DNA of 44,931 nt from an uncultured Cyclobacteriaceae bacterium (GTDB lineage: Bacteria; Bacteroidota; Bacteroidia; Cytophagales; Cyclobacteriaceae), in contig CAKZRQ010000034.1 of assembly GCA_937146645.1 (NCBI GenBank), positions 1 to 44,931 of the forward strand, read 5' to 3'. This document shows, in pieces, positions 20,007-28,279 of this stretch. The position numbers were made by a program, and so were the translations under genes. Below the pieces are notes generated by a model. It was not told where the DNA came from. It saw only the letters and a program-made list of their open reading frames with translations, and searched no databases. Position 1 is the first letter of the stretch. The number at the start of each line of letters is the position of its first letter.

Positions 20007-20523
20007 TCCAAAGAACACCACGGAGGAAAAGCCAAAAAGACCAATTAACCCGAATCGGGAAAAGTTGCTCTTACTTTCTGCAAATGCCAGGGCATTTAAG
20101 GAAAGAATGATTAATGAGAGCACCACCGCAAACGATGCGCTTTATTGGGAGGCTCAAACATTGAATTCCATCATGCTTAAGTACTTCTACAAAGTACCCG
20201 AAGGGATGGAGCTTGGAACTTTCAACCAGTGGAAATCTCAAAACTGCATGGTGAAGAAAGGAGAAAAGGCACTTGTTATTTGGGGACAACCTCTAAGAGC
20301 TCAGCGAGCTAATGAAGCCCAAGCCAAAGGCGAACAAGCACCAGAGGACGACGCGAGCGGAGAGTATTTCCCTATGTGCTTTCTCTTCCGAGCTGATCAG
20401 GTACTAACTCCCGAACAGATCGAATCAAAGAAGCAAACCAAGCAGGAGAAGCGAGAGAAGAAGCTTCAAATCGCTGCAGCCATTGCCACGGTCGCAACCG
20501 TTAATCTAGATGCTATCCTTTAG
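19999..20523 (+). CDS. ArdC N-terminal-like (ssDNA-binding/antirestriction) protein
   Basis: 174 residues. LGTFNQWKSQNCMVKKGEKALVIWGQPLRA followed by YFPMCFLFRADQVL (quoted in parts) resembles the ArdC N-terminal domain, where a TxxQWxxxGxxVKKGEK motif precedes a beta strand. ArdC proteins of plasmids protect incoming DNA and bind single strands. The C-terminal metalloprotease domain of full-length ArdC is absent, and the tail (KQTKQEKREKKLQIAAAIATVATV) is different. It points to a link with conjugative elements. Confidence 0.6.
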   Translation: MDNPKNTTEEKPKRPINPNREKLLLLSANARAFKERMINESTTANDALYWEAQTLNSIMLKYFYKVPEGMELGTFNQWKSQNCMVKKGEKALVIWGQPLRAQRANEAQAKGEQAPEDDASGEYFPMCFLFRADQVLTPEQIESKKQTKQEKREKKLQIAAAIATVATVNLDAIL

Positions 20524-20839
20524 GATAGGCGCAGGGCTTAGTTTTCGTTTGCAGTTCCTTTGAGAATGAGCCTTTAATCTGAAAGCGAACGACCGCCAGC
20601 CAAAGCGACATTTGGCCGAGGTGAACTACTCTTCCGAGTGGTTCCCTGCGCTGGAAGCGGCGTTTCCTCCATCCCGGCGGCGCTTCGCGCCGATTCACTT
20701 CGTTTCTCCCAAGCTTTACACCTTGCCGGGATTCCGGAAACCTCTTTGTTTAACTACTTTTTAATAATCTATCTTTTGCCAATAACTAAGGAAAGAGGAA
20801 TTACGAAAAAGTTGAGTATTTTAAAGAAATCGTTTTTTT
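20524..20839 (+). other. Non-coding 316-bp spacer before the TIR gene
   Basis: No credible gene is seen here. The first 200 bases are GC-rich and contain small hairpins (GCCAAAGCGACATTTGGC near 20598; GGCGCTTCGCGCC near 20685). The last 120 are AT-rich and contain TTTG (20745-20748) and TATCTTTTG (20770-20778) separated by 21 bp, a fair match to a Bacteroidota promoter for the TIR gene. The abrupt composition step suggests a junction between two imported segments. Confidence 0.4.
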
Positions 20840-21631
20840 ATGAGAGTATTTTTAAGTTGGTCCAAAGATAGAAGTCAAAAGGTTGCTGAAGAATTCCATA
20901 GTTGGATTCAATGCGTAAATCAAAAAATAAAACCATTTTTTTCTCCAAAAGACCTATCAGGCGGCCTTGTTTGGATCAATGAATTGAATTCCCAATTATC
21001 AAAAACCAATGCTGGGATTATATTCCTTACACCAGAGAATCAACATGAAGCTTGGATTCAATTTGAGGCTGGTGCTTTGGCCAAGGGGTTTAGTAGTAAT
21101 CGAGTATTTGTACTACTCATTGACATGGACCCTAAAGATGTTAAAGGGCCGCTATCAAGCTTTAACTTATCCGTTCCGGACAAGGAGGGAATTAGAAAAT
21201 TAATATTCGATTTAAATGATCTTTTGGATGAAGAGAAACTCGAACCCCTTATTCTGAATAAAGTTTTGGCTAAGTATTATGACGACCTTGATCAAGCTAT
21301 TAAAACAATCAGTTCAATAAAGCCTAAGAAAAAGGAAGAACCTGCGCCAAGAGCTTCAGAGGATATTCAAGAAGAAATGCTCAATATATTACGAAACCTT
21401 AGCAATCGAGTAGCTAATATCGAGAGTTCTCAAAAAGCCGAGATAATTCGTCCTCTTAGTGAGAATAAGAATTATGATATGTTTAATGATTATTGGGATA
21501 ATGACATAAAGAAACCTCGATTATTCCCTTGGACTATTGATTCAGAAACCGGAAGTTTAAAGTTCAATCTAGATAATCTGAAAAATGATTCTGGGAAAAA
21601 GAAAAATTCGGATTCGGAAGAATCTACTTAA
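20840..21631 (+). CDS. TIR-domain protein, putative defence or exclusion effector
   Basis: 263 residues. Residues 1-130 are a bacterial TIR (TIR_2-like) domain: MRVFLSWSKDRSQKVAEEF (strand A and helix A), KPFFSPKDLSGG (BB-loop area), AGIIFLTPENQHEAWIQFEAGALAKG with Glu76 in the position of the TIR NADase catalytic glutamate. The rest contains a short coiled coil (about 175-200, EEMLNILRNLSNRVANIESS) and a low-complexity C-terminus (LKNDSGKKKNSDSEEST). TIR domains in bacteria often deplete NAD+ or make cyclic ADP-ribose signals in anti-phage defence. Found alone, AT-rich and between terminase and portal, it fits a superinfection-defence moron. Confidence 0.8.
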   Translation: MRVFLSWSKDRSQKVAEEFHSWIQCVNQKIKPFFSPKDLSGGLVWINELNSQLSKTNAGIIFLTPENQHEAWIQFEAGALAKGFSSNRVFVLLIDMDPKDVKGPLSSFNLSVPDKEGIRKLIFDLNDLLDEEKLEPLILNKVLAKYYDDLDQAIKTISSIKPKKKEEPAPRASEDIQEEMLNILRNLSNRVANIESSQKAEIIRPLSENKNYDMFNDYWDNDIKKPRLFPWTIDSETGSLKFNLDNLKNDSGKKKNSDSEEST

Positions 21632-21822
21632 TCCCAATACTCCTCCTGGACCTTTCGATACCCTGCAAGGGTCAAGACCTCACGCATCTTCTCTACGCTT
21701 ACCCCTTTCCCTTCTCGGCGAAGCTTTCGCATCGAACGCACAGTAGATTCATTCAATTCGAGCTCATTGTGAATGCCTCGAATGTTAATCGTCTCATCGA
21801 ATAGATCCTCTAATTTCCTCAT
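21628..21822 (-). CDS. Small HTH-like regulator
   Basis: 64 residues on the minus strand, tail-to-tail with the TIR gene; the stops overlap by 4 nt. NESTVRSMRKLRREGKGVSVEKMREVLTLAGYR looks like a compact helix-turn-helix regulator. Its promoter area at 21823-21870 contains a GTTGTA-TATTA-TA string resembling the palindrome-bearing promoter at 19462-19500. It could control the island or quiet TIR expression through antisense transcription; both are inference. Confidence 0.55.
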   Translation of the reverse strand: MRKLEDLFDETINIRGIHNELELNESTVRSMRKLRREGKGVSVEKMREVLTLAGYRKVQEEYWD

Positions 21823-21906
21823 TCCTACAAGGTACAGAAACCGTTTATAATATACAACGGCAAATCCTGTCCTACTGAATTAACCCTCCCCTATACATCT
21901 TTCAGC

Positions 21907-22227
21907 ATGTTACGACTGAAAGATGCACTCAAGCTCATGGATAGGCTAGACCACAAAGGCCAGCCTATTCCATTCGAGATCACCTACGTAACTGCTGATC
22001 GCAAGCGCAACACTGGAGGCCACCGTAAGACCGCCAAAGCAGCCATCCTCTCCAAGCACAATAAGAATCTACCTCAGCATATGCGCAGAGTAGATGGCTT
22101 TGGAGGATCTCGCAAACCAGCCAGTCACGAGAACGCCACCAGGAACATTCAGACACCCGATGGCAGAATCGACAAAGTGCACATCAGACTCATCAAATCA
22201 TTCAACGGACAGGTAATCATATGGTAA
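21907..22227 (+). CDS. Small basic protein upstream of portal
   Basis: 106 residues, rich in His, Lys and Arg (RKRNTGGHRKTAKAAILSKHNK, QHMRRVDGFGGSRKPASHEN). It ends with a beta-like segment (GRIDKVHIRLIKSFNGQVIIW). No domain recognised. It overlaps the portal gene by 7 nt, so it belongs to the portal operon, and is the first gene of the block whose coding strand is C-rich. Confidence 0.5.
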   Translation: MLRLKDALKLMDRLDHKGQPIPFEITYVTADRKRNTGGHRKTAKAAILSKHNKNLPQHMRRVDGFGGSRKPASHENATRNIQTPDGRIDKVHIRLIKSFNGQVIIW

Positions 22228-23573
22228 GCAATCAAGACGCATCATTAGTCTACTTCGAAGGTGGCCCCGTGCTATTCACCACTAAGAAGACCACCACTCC
22301 TCCCACTAAGACCATTCCTTCTAAGAATGAACAGTCTGAGCAGGAGCTCATCGCCGAATGGGGCGAAGAGAACGACTGGCCCGAGAAAGCCAGGATAGAG
22401 AAAGAATCCAATCCTGACCTGGCTTCCGCCCTGGATTGGAAAGCTCGTGCACTCTACGCCGGTGGTATAGACTTTAAGATCATCGATCGACAGACCGAAG
22501 AGCCAGCCGATAGATCTAACGAGGACGTGCGAAAGATGGCATTCGCCATCGAGAAGTTCATCTATCGTAACCGACATTATCCCCTACAGGCAGGAGTCGA
22601 CTTCTATGATCTGTTCAATGTCTTCCCGCAGATGATCATCACTGATAATCGCCAGGAGCTAACCCACATCGCAGCCATGGAAGCACGCAACTGTCGATTC
22701 AAGAAGCGGGACAGCAAAGGCAAGATCTCCCACGTCTACATTCATCCCGACTGGGCAGAGTGGAATTCCACTGAGAAGGATGAGAAGCTCCAGAAGTCCG
22801 CCATGGTAGATCCGCTCACTGCAAGTCCGGAAGACATCAAGAACGATAAGCGTGGAGCACTCAAGTTCATCTATCCACTAGGATATCCCACCGGGAAGAA
22901 CTACTACCAGCTCCCCCACTGGTGGTCCGTAAAGGTCTCCAAGTGGCTCGACTTCGCCTCCATGATTCCCGAAGTCAAGGAAAGTATCCTCCGCAACCTC
23001 GCACTTATCCGATATCACATCCAGATGCCGGATTATTGGATGCCGGAGCGGTACAAGAAGTGGAGCAATATGACGGACAAAGAAAGGAAGGATGCCACCC
23101 AGAAAGAATTCAAGATCGTTAACGATATCCTTTCTAAACCCGAGAACGCCGGAAAGTCTGTGTTCACAGTCTTCAAGACCCAAGTGGCCTCCGGAAAAGA
23201 ATACGGAGGATGGAAGATCGAAGCCGTCGATGATAAGATGAAAGACGGAGCTTTGCTCGCAGATTCATCAGAAGCCACCATTAAGGTATTCTCCGGAACA
23301 TCCATAGATCCATCCCTGCACGGACTCATTCCTGGTAAAGGTGGATCTAACCGATCCGGATCCGATAAGCGCGAAGCCCTGAATATCTACATCAGCCTCA
23401 TCCAGTCTCATGAAGATATCCTACTCGATCCCTTCCAGTTCGCAGCCTGGTATAACGGATGGACCAATGAGAACTTCAAAACCACCTTCCACTTCCGGAA
23501 GCCCATGCTCCAGACACTGAATCAAGTCACACCGGCACAGCGTGCCACTACTCCTGACACCGATGCTGATTAA
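22221..23573 (+). CDS. Putative portal protein
   Basis: 450 residues. Features consistent with a portal: an early helical acidic segment (ESNPDLASALDWKARALYAGGIDFKI), an IAAMEARNCRFKKRD region, a long helix (WMPERYKKWSNMTDKERKDATQKEF), and LALIRYHIQMPDYW. The C-terminal region KREALNIYISLIQSHEDILLDPFQFAAWYNG matches the portal-family habit of a helix followed by a loop near the end. The portal forms the dodecameric packaging ring. The gene lies 3 kb from the terminase because of the intervening cargo island. Confidence 0.65.
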   Translation: MVSNQDASLVYFEGGPVLFTTKKTTTPPTKTIPSKNEQSEQELIAEWGEENDWPEKARIEKESNPDLASALDWKARALYAGGIDFKIIDRQTEEPADRSNEDVRKMAFAIEKFIYRNRHYPLQAGVDFYDLFNVFPQMIITDNRQELTHIAAMEARNCRFKKRDSKGKISHVYIHPDWAEWNSTEKDEKLQKSAMVDPLTASPEDIKNDKRGALKFIYPLGYPTGKNYYQLPHWWSVKVSKWLDFASMIPEVKESILRNLALIRYHIQMPDYWMPERYKKWSNMTDKERKDATQKEFKIVNDILSKPENAGKSVFTVFKTQVASGKEYGGWKIEAVDDKMKDGALLADSSEATIKVFSGTSIDPSLHGLIPGKGGSNRSGSDKREALNIYISLIQSHEDILLDPFQFAAWYNGWTNENFKTTFHFRKPMLQTLNQVTPAQRATTPDTDAD

Positions 23574-24552
23574 TTCCACCGACGACCTACGCCTTTACCT
23601 CCCAGCCTCCGTCACGCTGGACTTTAATGACATAAAGCCTAAGATCCGGCTAGCCGAGCGAGAGACCATCATTCCTATATTCTCTCAGGCCGTCTATGAC
23701 CTGATCGATGTGGAGACTGTGCCCGAAGGCGACCTCACATCGCTCCACGAGCTTTGTGCAGAAGCCTCGGCACACCTGGCTTTATTGCACTACCTCGACT
23801 TTGGACAGGTGCACCTGAATTCTCAGGGAGTACAGATCGCTTCTAATGACAATATGAAGACCGCCTTCGAGTGGCAGATAGACCAGCTGAAGGAGCAGTG
23901 CTCCCTGCAGGGATGGTCAGCCATCGAATCTGCCCTGAAGTTCCTGGAATCGGTAGGATCAGGAACACTCAAGACAGCCTGGGAAGGATCAGATACCTAT
24001 ATCGCTAGCGCAAAGCTTCTGCTCCCCACATTAAAGGCCTTCGAAGACTTTGCCCATCTGGGCCATAGTCGGGTACTCTTCAATAAGCTCGCCCCAATGA
24101 TCTCCTCCCTGCAGGAAGACATCATCGAGCCGGCCATTGGTACTGCCCTACTCGAAGTCGTGTTCACTCCAAATGAAAGTGCAACAGAAGAGAGACTTGG
24201 AGCTCTGAAGCAAGTAAAGAAGCTAGCTTCCAAAGCCCTGGCATACTTCACCATCGGATCCGGATTTCAGGACACCATGCTCATCCTTTCTGACAATGGG
24301 CCCCTCGTCATCAACGGCATGCAGTCCAGACTGGCCAAAGCCAAGCAGACCGCACCGGAAGAACTCGTGGTAACCATTGCCAACGCCTATCAGAACCGAG
24401 CGCAGGCAGCTTTGGCAGAGCTCCTCGAGTACTGCCAGGCCAATGTTTCCGTCCTACCCGAATACGAGCAATCCCAGAACTTTATATCAGACGCTGACCA
24501 AACCGACCATATTCCACGCAATGAAGACGATTGGGGTATGGTATTCTTCTAA
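23563..24552 (+). CDS. Head-tail connector-like protein (DUF6712-like)
   Basis: 330 residues from the ATG at 23563 (an upstream start at 23542 is possible). MLINSTDDLRLYLPASVTLDF and KIRLAERETIIPIFSQAVYDLI resemble a protein family often next to portal genes in Bacteroidota phages (DUF6712 in my recollection). The remainder is helical. It overlaps the portal gene by 11 nt. A connector or head-completion role fits the position but is not proven. Confidence 0.5.
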   Translation: MLINSTDDLRLYLPASVTLDFNDIKPKIRLAERETIIPIFSQAVYDLIDVETVPEGDLTSLHELCAEASAHLALLHYLDFGQVHLNSQGVQIASNDNMKTAFEWQIDQLKEQCSLQGWSAIESALKFLESVGSGTLKTAWEGSDTYIASAKLLLPTLKAFEDFAHLGHSRVLFNKLAPMISSLQEDIIEPAIGTALLEVVFTPNESATEERLGALKQVKKLASKALAYFTIGSGFQDTMLILSDNGPLVINGMQSRLAKAKQTAPEELVVTIANAYQNRAQAALAELLEYCQANVSVLPEYEQSQNFISDADQTDHIPRNEDDWGMVFF

Positions 24553-24562
24553 TCATAAGCCC

Positions 24563-25120
24563 ATGAGACTTAGCCAGATTAAAGAGTTTATCATTCATGG
24601 AGCCAATGATACAGCTCTCGCATTAGGATTCGACAGCTGGTCGAATATGATGCACAACATCCTCATGTATCGGGATTCCGCATTCACTACGAAAGTAGCA
24701 GTAGCCTCCTTCGGAATAGGACTACTAGCCATGTTCGAAGACTGGGTCTTCGCTCCTGCCTACACCTACTTTGTATTCATCGCAGTGTCCGTTTCAGAAT
24801 CCATATTCGGCACCATCAAGAACGTATGGAGAGAGAAGAATAAGTTCGACCTGGACAAAGCCATCCGTATCGTCCCAAAGGTAATCGCTCACACCTTCGC
24901 TTTATCAGCTGCATGGCACATGAGTAAAGCAGATCCGCTCTTCGCCTGGATGCCATCCACCGTATTCGTCTTCTTCACTTCTCAGAACTTCTTGAAGACA
25001 GTGCTGCACCTGGTAGATCTAGGCTGGATGGATGGCAACTTCGCCAACTTCATCCGTGACAAGTTCACGGCAAAGAACTTCACCGCACCAGATAAGACAG
25101 ATGATCCCAAGGATGTATGA
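24563..25120 (+). CDS. Holin-like membrane protein
   Basis: 185 residues from the ATG at 24563, chosen because the longer frame overlaps the preceding gene by 176 nt. Hydrophobic segments lie at about 44-56 (VAVASFGIGLLAMF), 63-80 (PAYTYFVFIAVSVSESIFG) and 112-122/134-143 (HTFALSAAWHM, PSTVFVFFTS). A conserved-looking charged stretch (WREKNKFDLDKAIRIVPK) and an end rich in Asp/Lys match phage holins of the larger class. The DUF5675-like gene and spanin-like gene follow with 4-nt overlaps, making a lysis cassette. Confidence 0.65.
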   Translation: MRLSQIKEFIIHGANDTALALGFDSWSNMMHNILMYRDSAFTTKVAVASFGIGLLAMFEDWVFAPAYTYFVFIAVSVSESIFGTIKNVWREKNKFDLDKAIRIVPKVIAHTFALSAAWHMSKADPLFAWMPSTVFVFFTSQNFLKTVLHLVDLGWMDGNFANFIRDKFTAKNFTAPDKTDDPKDV

Positions 25121-25533
25121 ACATCGCCGCGGCCATATCCATCGTCCGAACCACCAGACAAGAGAACCAGATACTGGGCCAGCTCCTTGTTCTCGATCAG
25201 AACGGACAGGAACTCTTCCGATGCGTCACCCTCGAGCTACCCTGGAGAGAGAACGCCCGACGCATCTCCTGCATCCCTCCCGGACGCTACATCCTTCGGC
25301 CCAGGTATTCGCAGAAGTACAAGCATCACTTGCACGTCCTGGACGTACCCAATCGGGATTGGATACTCATTCACGAAGCCAATTACGTCACACAGCTCCA
25401 GGGCTGTATCGCCGTAGGCAGAAAGATATCAGACATCAATGCTGACGGAACACTGGATATAACCAGTTCGCGCTTAACCAAGCAGAGAATCATGGAATTC
25501 ATCGACGGAGACCTCGAACTCATTATATCATGA
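25117..25533 (+). CDS. DUF5675-like putative lysis protein
   Basis: 138 residues. The pattern FRCVTLELPWRENARRISCI, PPGRYILRPRYS, HHLHVLDVPNRDWILIHEAN, then TQLQGCIAVGRKI is characteristic of DUF5675 proteins, small beta-rich proteins found beside holins in Bacteroidota phages. Conserved His and Cys (IHEAN, QGCIAVG) resemble the HxxN...GC arrangement of L,D-transpeptidase-like enzymes, so a peptidoglycan activity is plausible. No classical lysozyme or amidase is present elsewhere, making this the best endolysin candidate. Confidence 0.7.
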   Translation: MNIAAAISIVRTTRQENQILGQLLVLDQNGQELFRCVTLELPWRENARRISCIPPGRYILRPRYSQKYKHHLHVLDVPNRDWILIHEANYVTQLQGCIAVGRKISDINADGTLDITSSRLTKQRIMEFIDGDLELIIS

Positions 25534-26069
25534 ATTATCACACGTCATTGCGAGGGAGGCACGACCGTGGCAATCTGTTTCTTATAGTACTTCTATTGAT
25601 TCTGATGATAAGTTGTAGATCAGTCAAGAAGAACCGCAGTTCCTCTTCCACCAACATCTCCACACAGACCGAGCAGACCAGCGAGCGCACCACAGAGACC
25701 GATATAGTTGCCACCTCAGAAAGATCCCTGGATACCAGTATCAAGGAACTCCAGATCGGCGAGACCATCATCATTCCGGATGGCGAATTCACCATCACAC
25801 CTGACGGCGAATTCAAAGGCAAAGCACATTCCGTATTCATGAAGAAGGCATCACAGACAGAGACCGATATCACCCAACAAGACTCCACCGGCACAGCTAC
25901 CAATACCAAGGACCTATCAACCGACACCAGCTCCAGCTCATCCGATCTGGTCCAGGAAGATACCGAAACCCAAGTGGACCGAAGGCAGGATATTGTCACA
26001 TATGTTGGTTTCGGAGTGCTCATTCTGATAGTAGTAATCGGACTACACAAGTACTTTAAGCGCACCTAA
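25530..26069 (+). CDS. Unimolecular spanin-like protein
   Basis: 179 residues. An N-terminal lipoprotein signal ends in FLIVLLLILMISC (lipid Cys29), and a C-terminal transmembrane helix lies at about 158-173 (YVGFGVLILIVVIGLH). The Ser/Thr/Gln-rich middle (SSSSTNISTQTEQTSERTTE, TTSSSSSDLVQ) can span the periplasm. A lipobox plus a C-terminal membrane anchor in one short protein after a holin and an endolysin candidate is the u-spanin architecture (T1 gp11 class), which fuses inner and outer membranes at lysis. The basic N-terminus (SLRGRHDRGN) is encoded by a host-type repeat. Confidence 0.7.
   Translation: MNYHTSLRGRHDRGNLFLIVLLLILMISCRSVKKNRSSSSTNISTQTEQTSERTTETDIVATSERSLDTSIKELQIGETIIIPDGEFTITPDGEFKGKAHSVFMKKASQTETDITQQDSTGTATNTKDLSTDTSSSSSDLVQEDTETQVDRRQDIVTYVGFGVLILIVVIGLHKYFKRT
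25543..25577. repeat. Host-type repeat read in frame
   Basis: The bases CGTCATTGCGAGGGAGGC...GTGGCAATCTG near the start of the spanin-like gene match a dispersed repeat motif (GTCATTGCGAGG ... GGCAATCT) that I associate with Bacteroidota intergenic DNA. It encodes residues 5-16 of the protein, just before the hydrophobic core of its signal peptide. Confidence 0.55.
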
Positions 26070-26071
26070 CT

Positions 26072-26830
26072 ATGGCAACCCACAGATACATCCTGCCCGA
26101 ATTAACCTTCACCTTGTCACACCCTAAAGGCCAACCAATTCCTCGAGGTACCACCGTATCAATTAATGTTCCCCTGGACACCTTAGAACAGCTTCCGACT
26201 GATCCCTCTCCAGTCACTCCCGCTGAACCAGAAGAAGCAGTCGCCACCCCGGCTCCCGAGCAGATCGAAGAGATCCCTACTCCATCGGATCCTGGAGAAG
26301 CAGTAGCCACCCCACCTCCTGCACCACTTCCACAGCCCACCTTCCATCGGGATTTTGATGATCCTCGATTTAGAGCCGAACTCAAGAGATTCGAGAAGCT
26401 CGGCTCAGCCACTGAACTTAACCTAAGCGGTGAATCATGGACCATGAGATTACCCGTCACCTTTGTTGACTTCTCTACCCCACAGAGGATCATAGGTTCT
26501 TCTTCTGCCAGTGAAGCGGGTTCATCATTACAGATCGGAGTTTTGCCTGATGGTAGACTTTGGCTAGACACCTTCAAAGGTTCCATCGTAGGCCCCATAC
26601 TCGAACTGGATACTCCCTATGATCTTTGGGTCACCATGGATCAGGAAGGCCGGGAGATGATGCTTCTTGGTGATGAGATAGTGTCATCAGGCCAGGTACC
26701 CAACTTTGTCAGCCAGGGCGACATATACGTGGGACGTTGGCTTAATGCCTATCACTCATTCGACCTCGAATCCATTACCATCTACCCGTATCTCCAGCCA
26801 GAAGAGATCCGAGCCATTCGATCTTCCTAG
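26072..26830 (+). CDS. Pro-rich linker protein with beta-sandwich-like C-terminus
   Basis: 252 residues. The N-terminus (RYILPELTFTLSHPKGQPIP) is followed by a Pro/Glu-rich linker with near repeats (PEEAVATPAPEQIEEIP, PGEAVATPPPAPLPQP; residues 48-90) and a C-terminal beta domain (about 110-252: SWTMRLPVTFVDFSTPQRII, LWVTMDQEGREMMLLG, FDLESITIYPYL) resembling concanavalin/LamG folds. It may be a tail accessory or carbohydrate-binding virion protein. A non-coding 55-bp gap follows. Confidence 0.5.
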   Translation: MATHRYILPELTFTLSHPKGQPIPRGTTVSINVPLDTLEQLPTDPSPVTPAEPEEAVATPAPEQIEEIPTPSDPGEAVATPPPAPLPQPTFHRDFDDPRFRAELKRFEKLGSATELNLSGESWTMRLPVTFVDFSTPQRIIGSSSASEAGSSLQIGVLPDGRLWLDTFKGSIVGPILELDTPYDLWVTMDQEGREMMLLGDEIVSSGQVPNFVSQGDIYVGRWLNAYHSFDLESITIYPYLQPEEIRAIRSS

Positions 26831-26885
26831 ACCCCGATTTGTCGGACTCCTCTTCGCAGGATAGCCCTACCTTCCTTCGTAAGCC

Positions 26886-27770
26886 ATGCATGCCATTCAC
26901 ATTCACCACCAATCCTTCTCAGTCCCCTCGCAATGGGACGAGCTTTCACGCCGCCAACTGCAGCTGATCGCTCGGCTATCTTTGCTTCGGAAGAAGCCCA
27001 CCGCATACGCGAAGCTCTTCTTTCTCATCCTGACCTCCGCTTTGCCCCTCGTGAAGCGGCTAAGGCTTCAGTGGTTCTATATCGTCATGGCTACCACTGA
27101 TGAGCGAGGGGACCTTCTTACACTGCTCGACTCTTTCATCGGTACCCGGAAGATTATCACCCAGAAAGTAGAGAAACTCTGGGTCAGAACTGTCCTATTC
27201 TACGGCCCGTCCTCCGGATTGGCGAATTGCACCTTCTACGAATTCATTCAGGCAGAGCAGGCTTTCTTCTTAGCACGGCACGCTGATCCGGCCAAAGCTC
27301 GAGAAGGTCTGAACACTCTGGTCGCCATCCTGTACCGGCCAAAGCGCTCAGACTATCGCAAAGACCTTCATGAAGATCCCAGAATACCACTAGCCAGCTC
27401 CGGCGTAAAGCAGCGCATTCCCAAAGTGGCCAACCTGCCCGAAGACACCAAGCTCGCCATCCTCATGTGGTTCGACTCCTGCCGAGAGCAGCTCATCCAC
27501 CGCTTCCCCCTCATCTTCGGCAAACCCAAGAGTTCCGTCACTGCGAGCAAAGAGAAGCAGTCTCTGCCTACTGCCAATCGCCAACCGCCAACTGGATCCA
27601 ACCCCTGGCTCGATTACATCTCCGAACTCTCCGGAGGAATGATGCACTACGAAGACATTGGTAACACCAATCTATTTATAGCCCTCACAGATATCAGCTA
27701 TCGGATCCGGAAGAACAAAGAAGCCGAGAAAGTCCGAGCTCAAGCCTCACGTAACCGCAAACGCAGATGA
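26886..27770 (+). CDS. Tail-module hypothetical protein with an in-frame repeat
   Basis: 294 residues, basic and helical (DELSRRQLQLIARLSLL, LFFLILTSALPLVKRLRL, FYEFIQAEQAFFLARHADP), ending in ALTDISYRIRKNKEAEKVRAQ. Residues about 218-236 (SVTASKEKQSLPTANRQPPT) are low complexity and encoded by a host-type repeat (27537-27594), apparently inserted in frame between two conserved-looking parts. Proteins with this layout recur in Bacteroidota phage tail regions, but I cannot name the function. Confidence 0.5.
   Translation: MHAIHIHHQSFSVPSQWDELSRRQLQLIARLSLLRKKPTAYAKLFFLILTSALPLVKRLRLQWFYIVMATTDERGDLLTLLDSFIGTRKIITQKVEKLWVRTVLFYGPSSGLANCTFYEFIQAEQAFFLARHADPAKAREGLNTLVAILYRPKRSDYRKDLHEDPRIPLASSGVKQRIPKVANLPEDTKLAILMWFDSCREQLIHRFPLIFGKPKSSVTASKEKQSLPTANRQPPTGSNPWLDYISELSGGMMHYEDIGNTNLFIALTDISYRIRKNKEAEKVRAQASRNRKRR
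27537..27594. repeat. In-frame intergenic-type repeat inside a gene
   Basis: GTCACTGCGAGCAAAGAG...AAGCAGTCTC is followed by a run of CCAAC-type units (CCAATCGCCAACCGCCAACTG). Both strings belong to types seen between genes elsewhere in this window (25543, 28733, 30290). Here they are read through as part of the coding sequence. Confidence 0.5.
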
Positions 27771-28279
27771 TCACCTACAGCCAATACGAACTCTACTTCA
27801 AGGACATCGCCACCCGACTGGTCGACATCGCTCACACCGATGAGAATCCACAGTTCGCCATCATGGATATCGATGATATCCTCGGCTCACAGCGTGGCAA
27901 GCTGAACTTCACCAAGCCAGTCATGATCCTCGAGAATCCCGAAGGTAGATTCGGATATAAGCACGACCAGCTCCACGATGAGAACCTGGGGGCATTTCAT
28001 ATCCTCCGAGATGCCGGCAGGGATAATCCAGCCACCAAGCGCGAAGTCATGGACCAGTCCAAGACCATTGGATCCAAGATCATCAGCAAGCTGCAGTACG
28101 ATAAGATCCAGCTATCCAAAGGCGCTACAGGCATCCCACAGATGATACTCTTCTTCGATCTCGCCCAGGTCCGCTATCAGAAGATCGGACCCATCTTCTC
28201 AGGTTGCTACGGTTGGAGATTCGAATTCAACCTGGCAGAGCAAAGCCCCATCATCTACGATTCTGAAGACTGGACATGA
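27767..28279 (+). CDS. Tail completion-like protein
   Basis: 170 residues overlapping both neighbours by 4 nt. The sequence (FKDIATRLVDIAHTDENPQFAIMDIDDILG, FDLAQVRYQKIGPIFSGCYGWRF in parts) and the ending EFNLAEQSPIIYDSEDW are a pattern I recall from Bacteroidota phage structural modules, where it may be a tail terminator or minor tail protein. The evidence is context plus fold impression. Confidence 0.45.
   Translation: MITYSQYELYFKDIATRLVDIAHTDENPQFAIMDIDDILGSQRGKLNFTKPVMILENPEGRFGYKHDQLHDENLGAFHILRDAGRDNPATKREVMDQSKTIGSKIISKLQYDKIQLSKGATGIPQMILFFDLAQVRYQKIGPIFSGCYGWRFEFNLAEQSPIIYDSEDWT

Noticed and set aside
20638..20871. Short ORF upstream of the TIR gene
   Set aside because: It spans a GC-rich to AT-rich composition step and overlaps the TIR start; the translation is low quality.
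23542..23562. Longer start of the connector-like gene
   Set aside because: The extra residues (PLLLTPM) lie within the portal end and look non-native; ATG at 23563 gives a better N-terminus.
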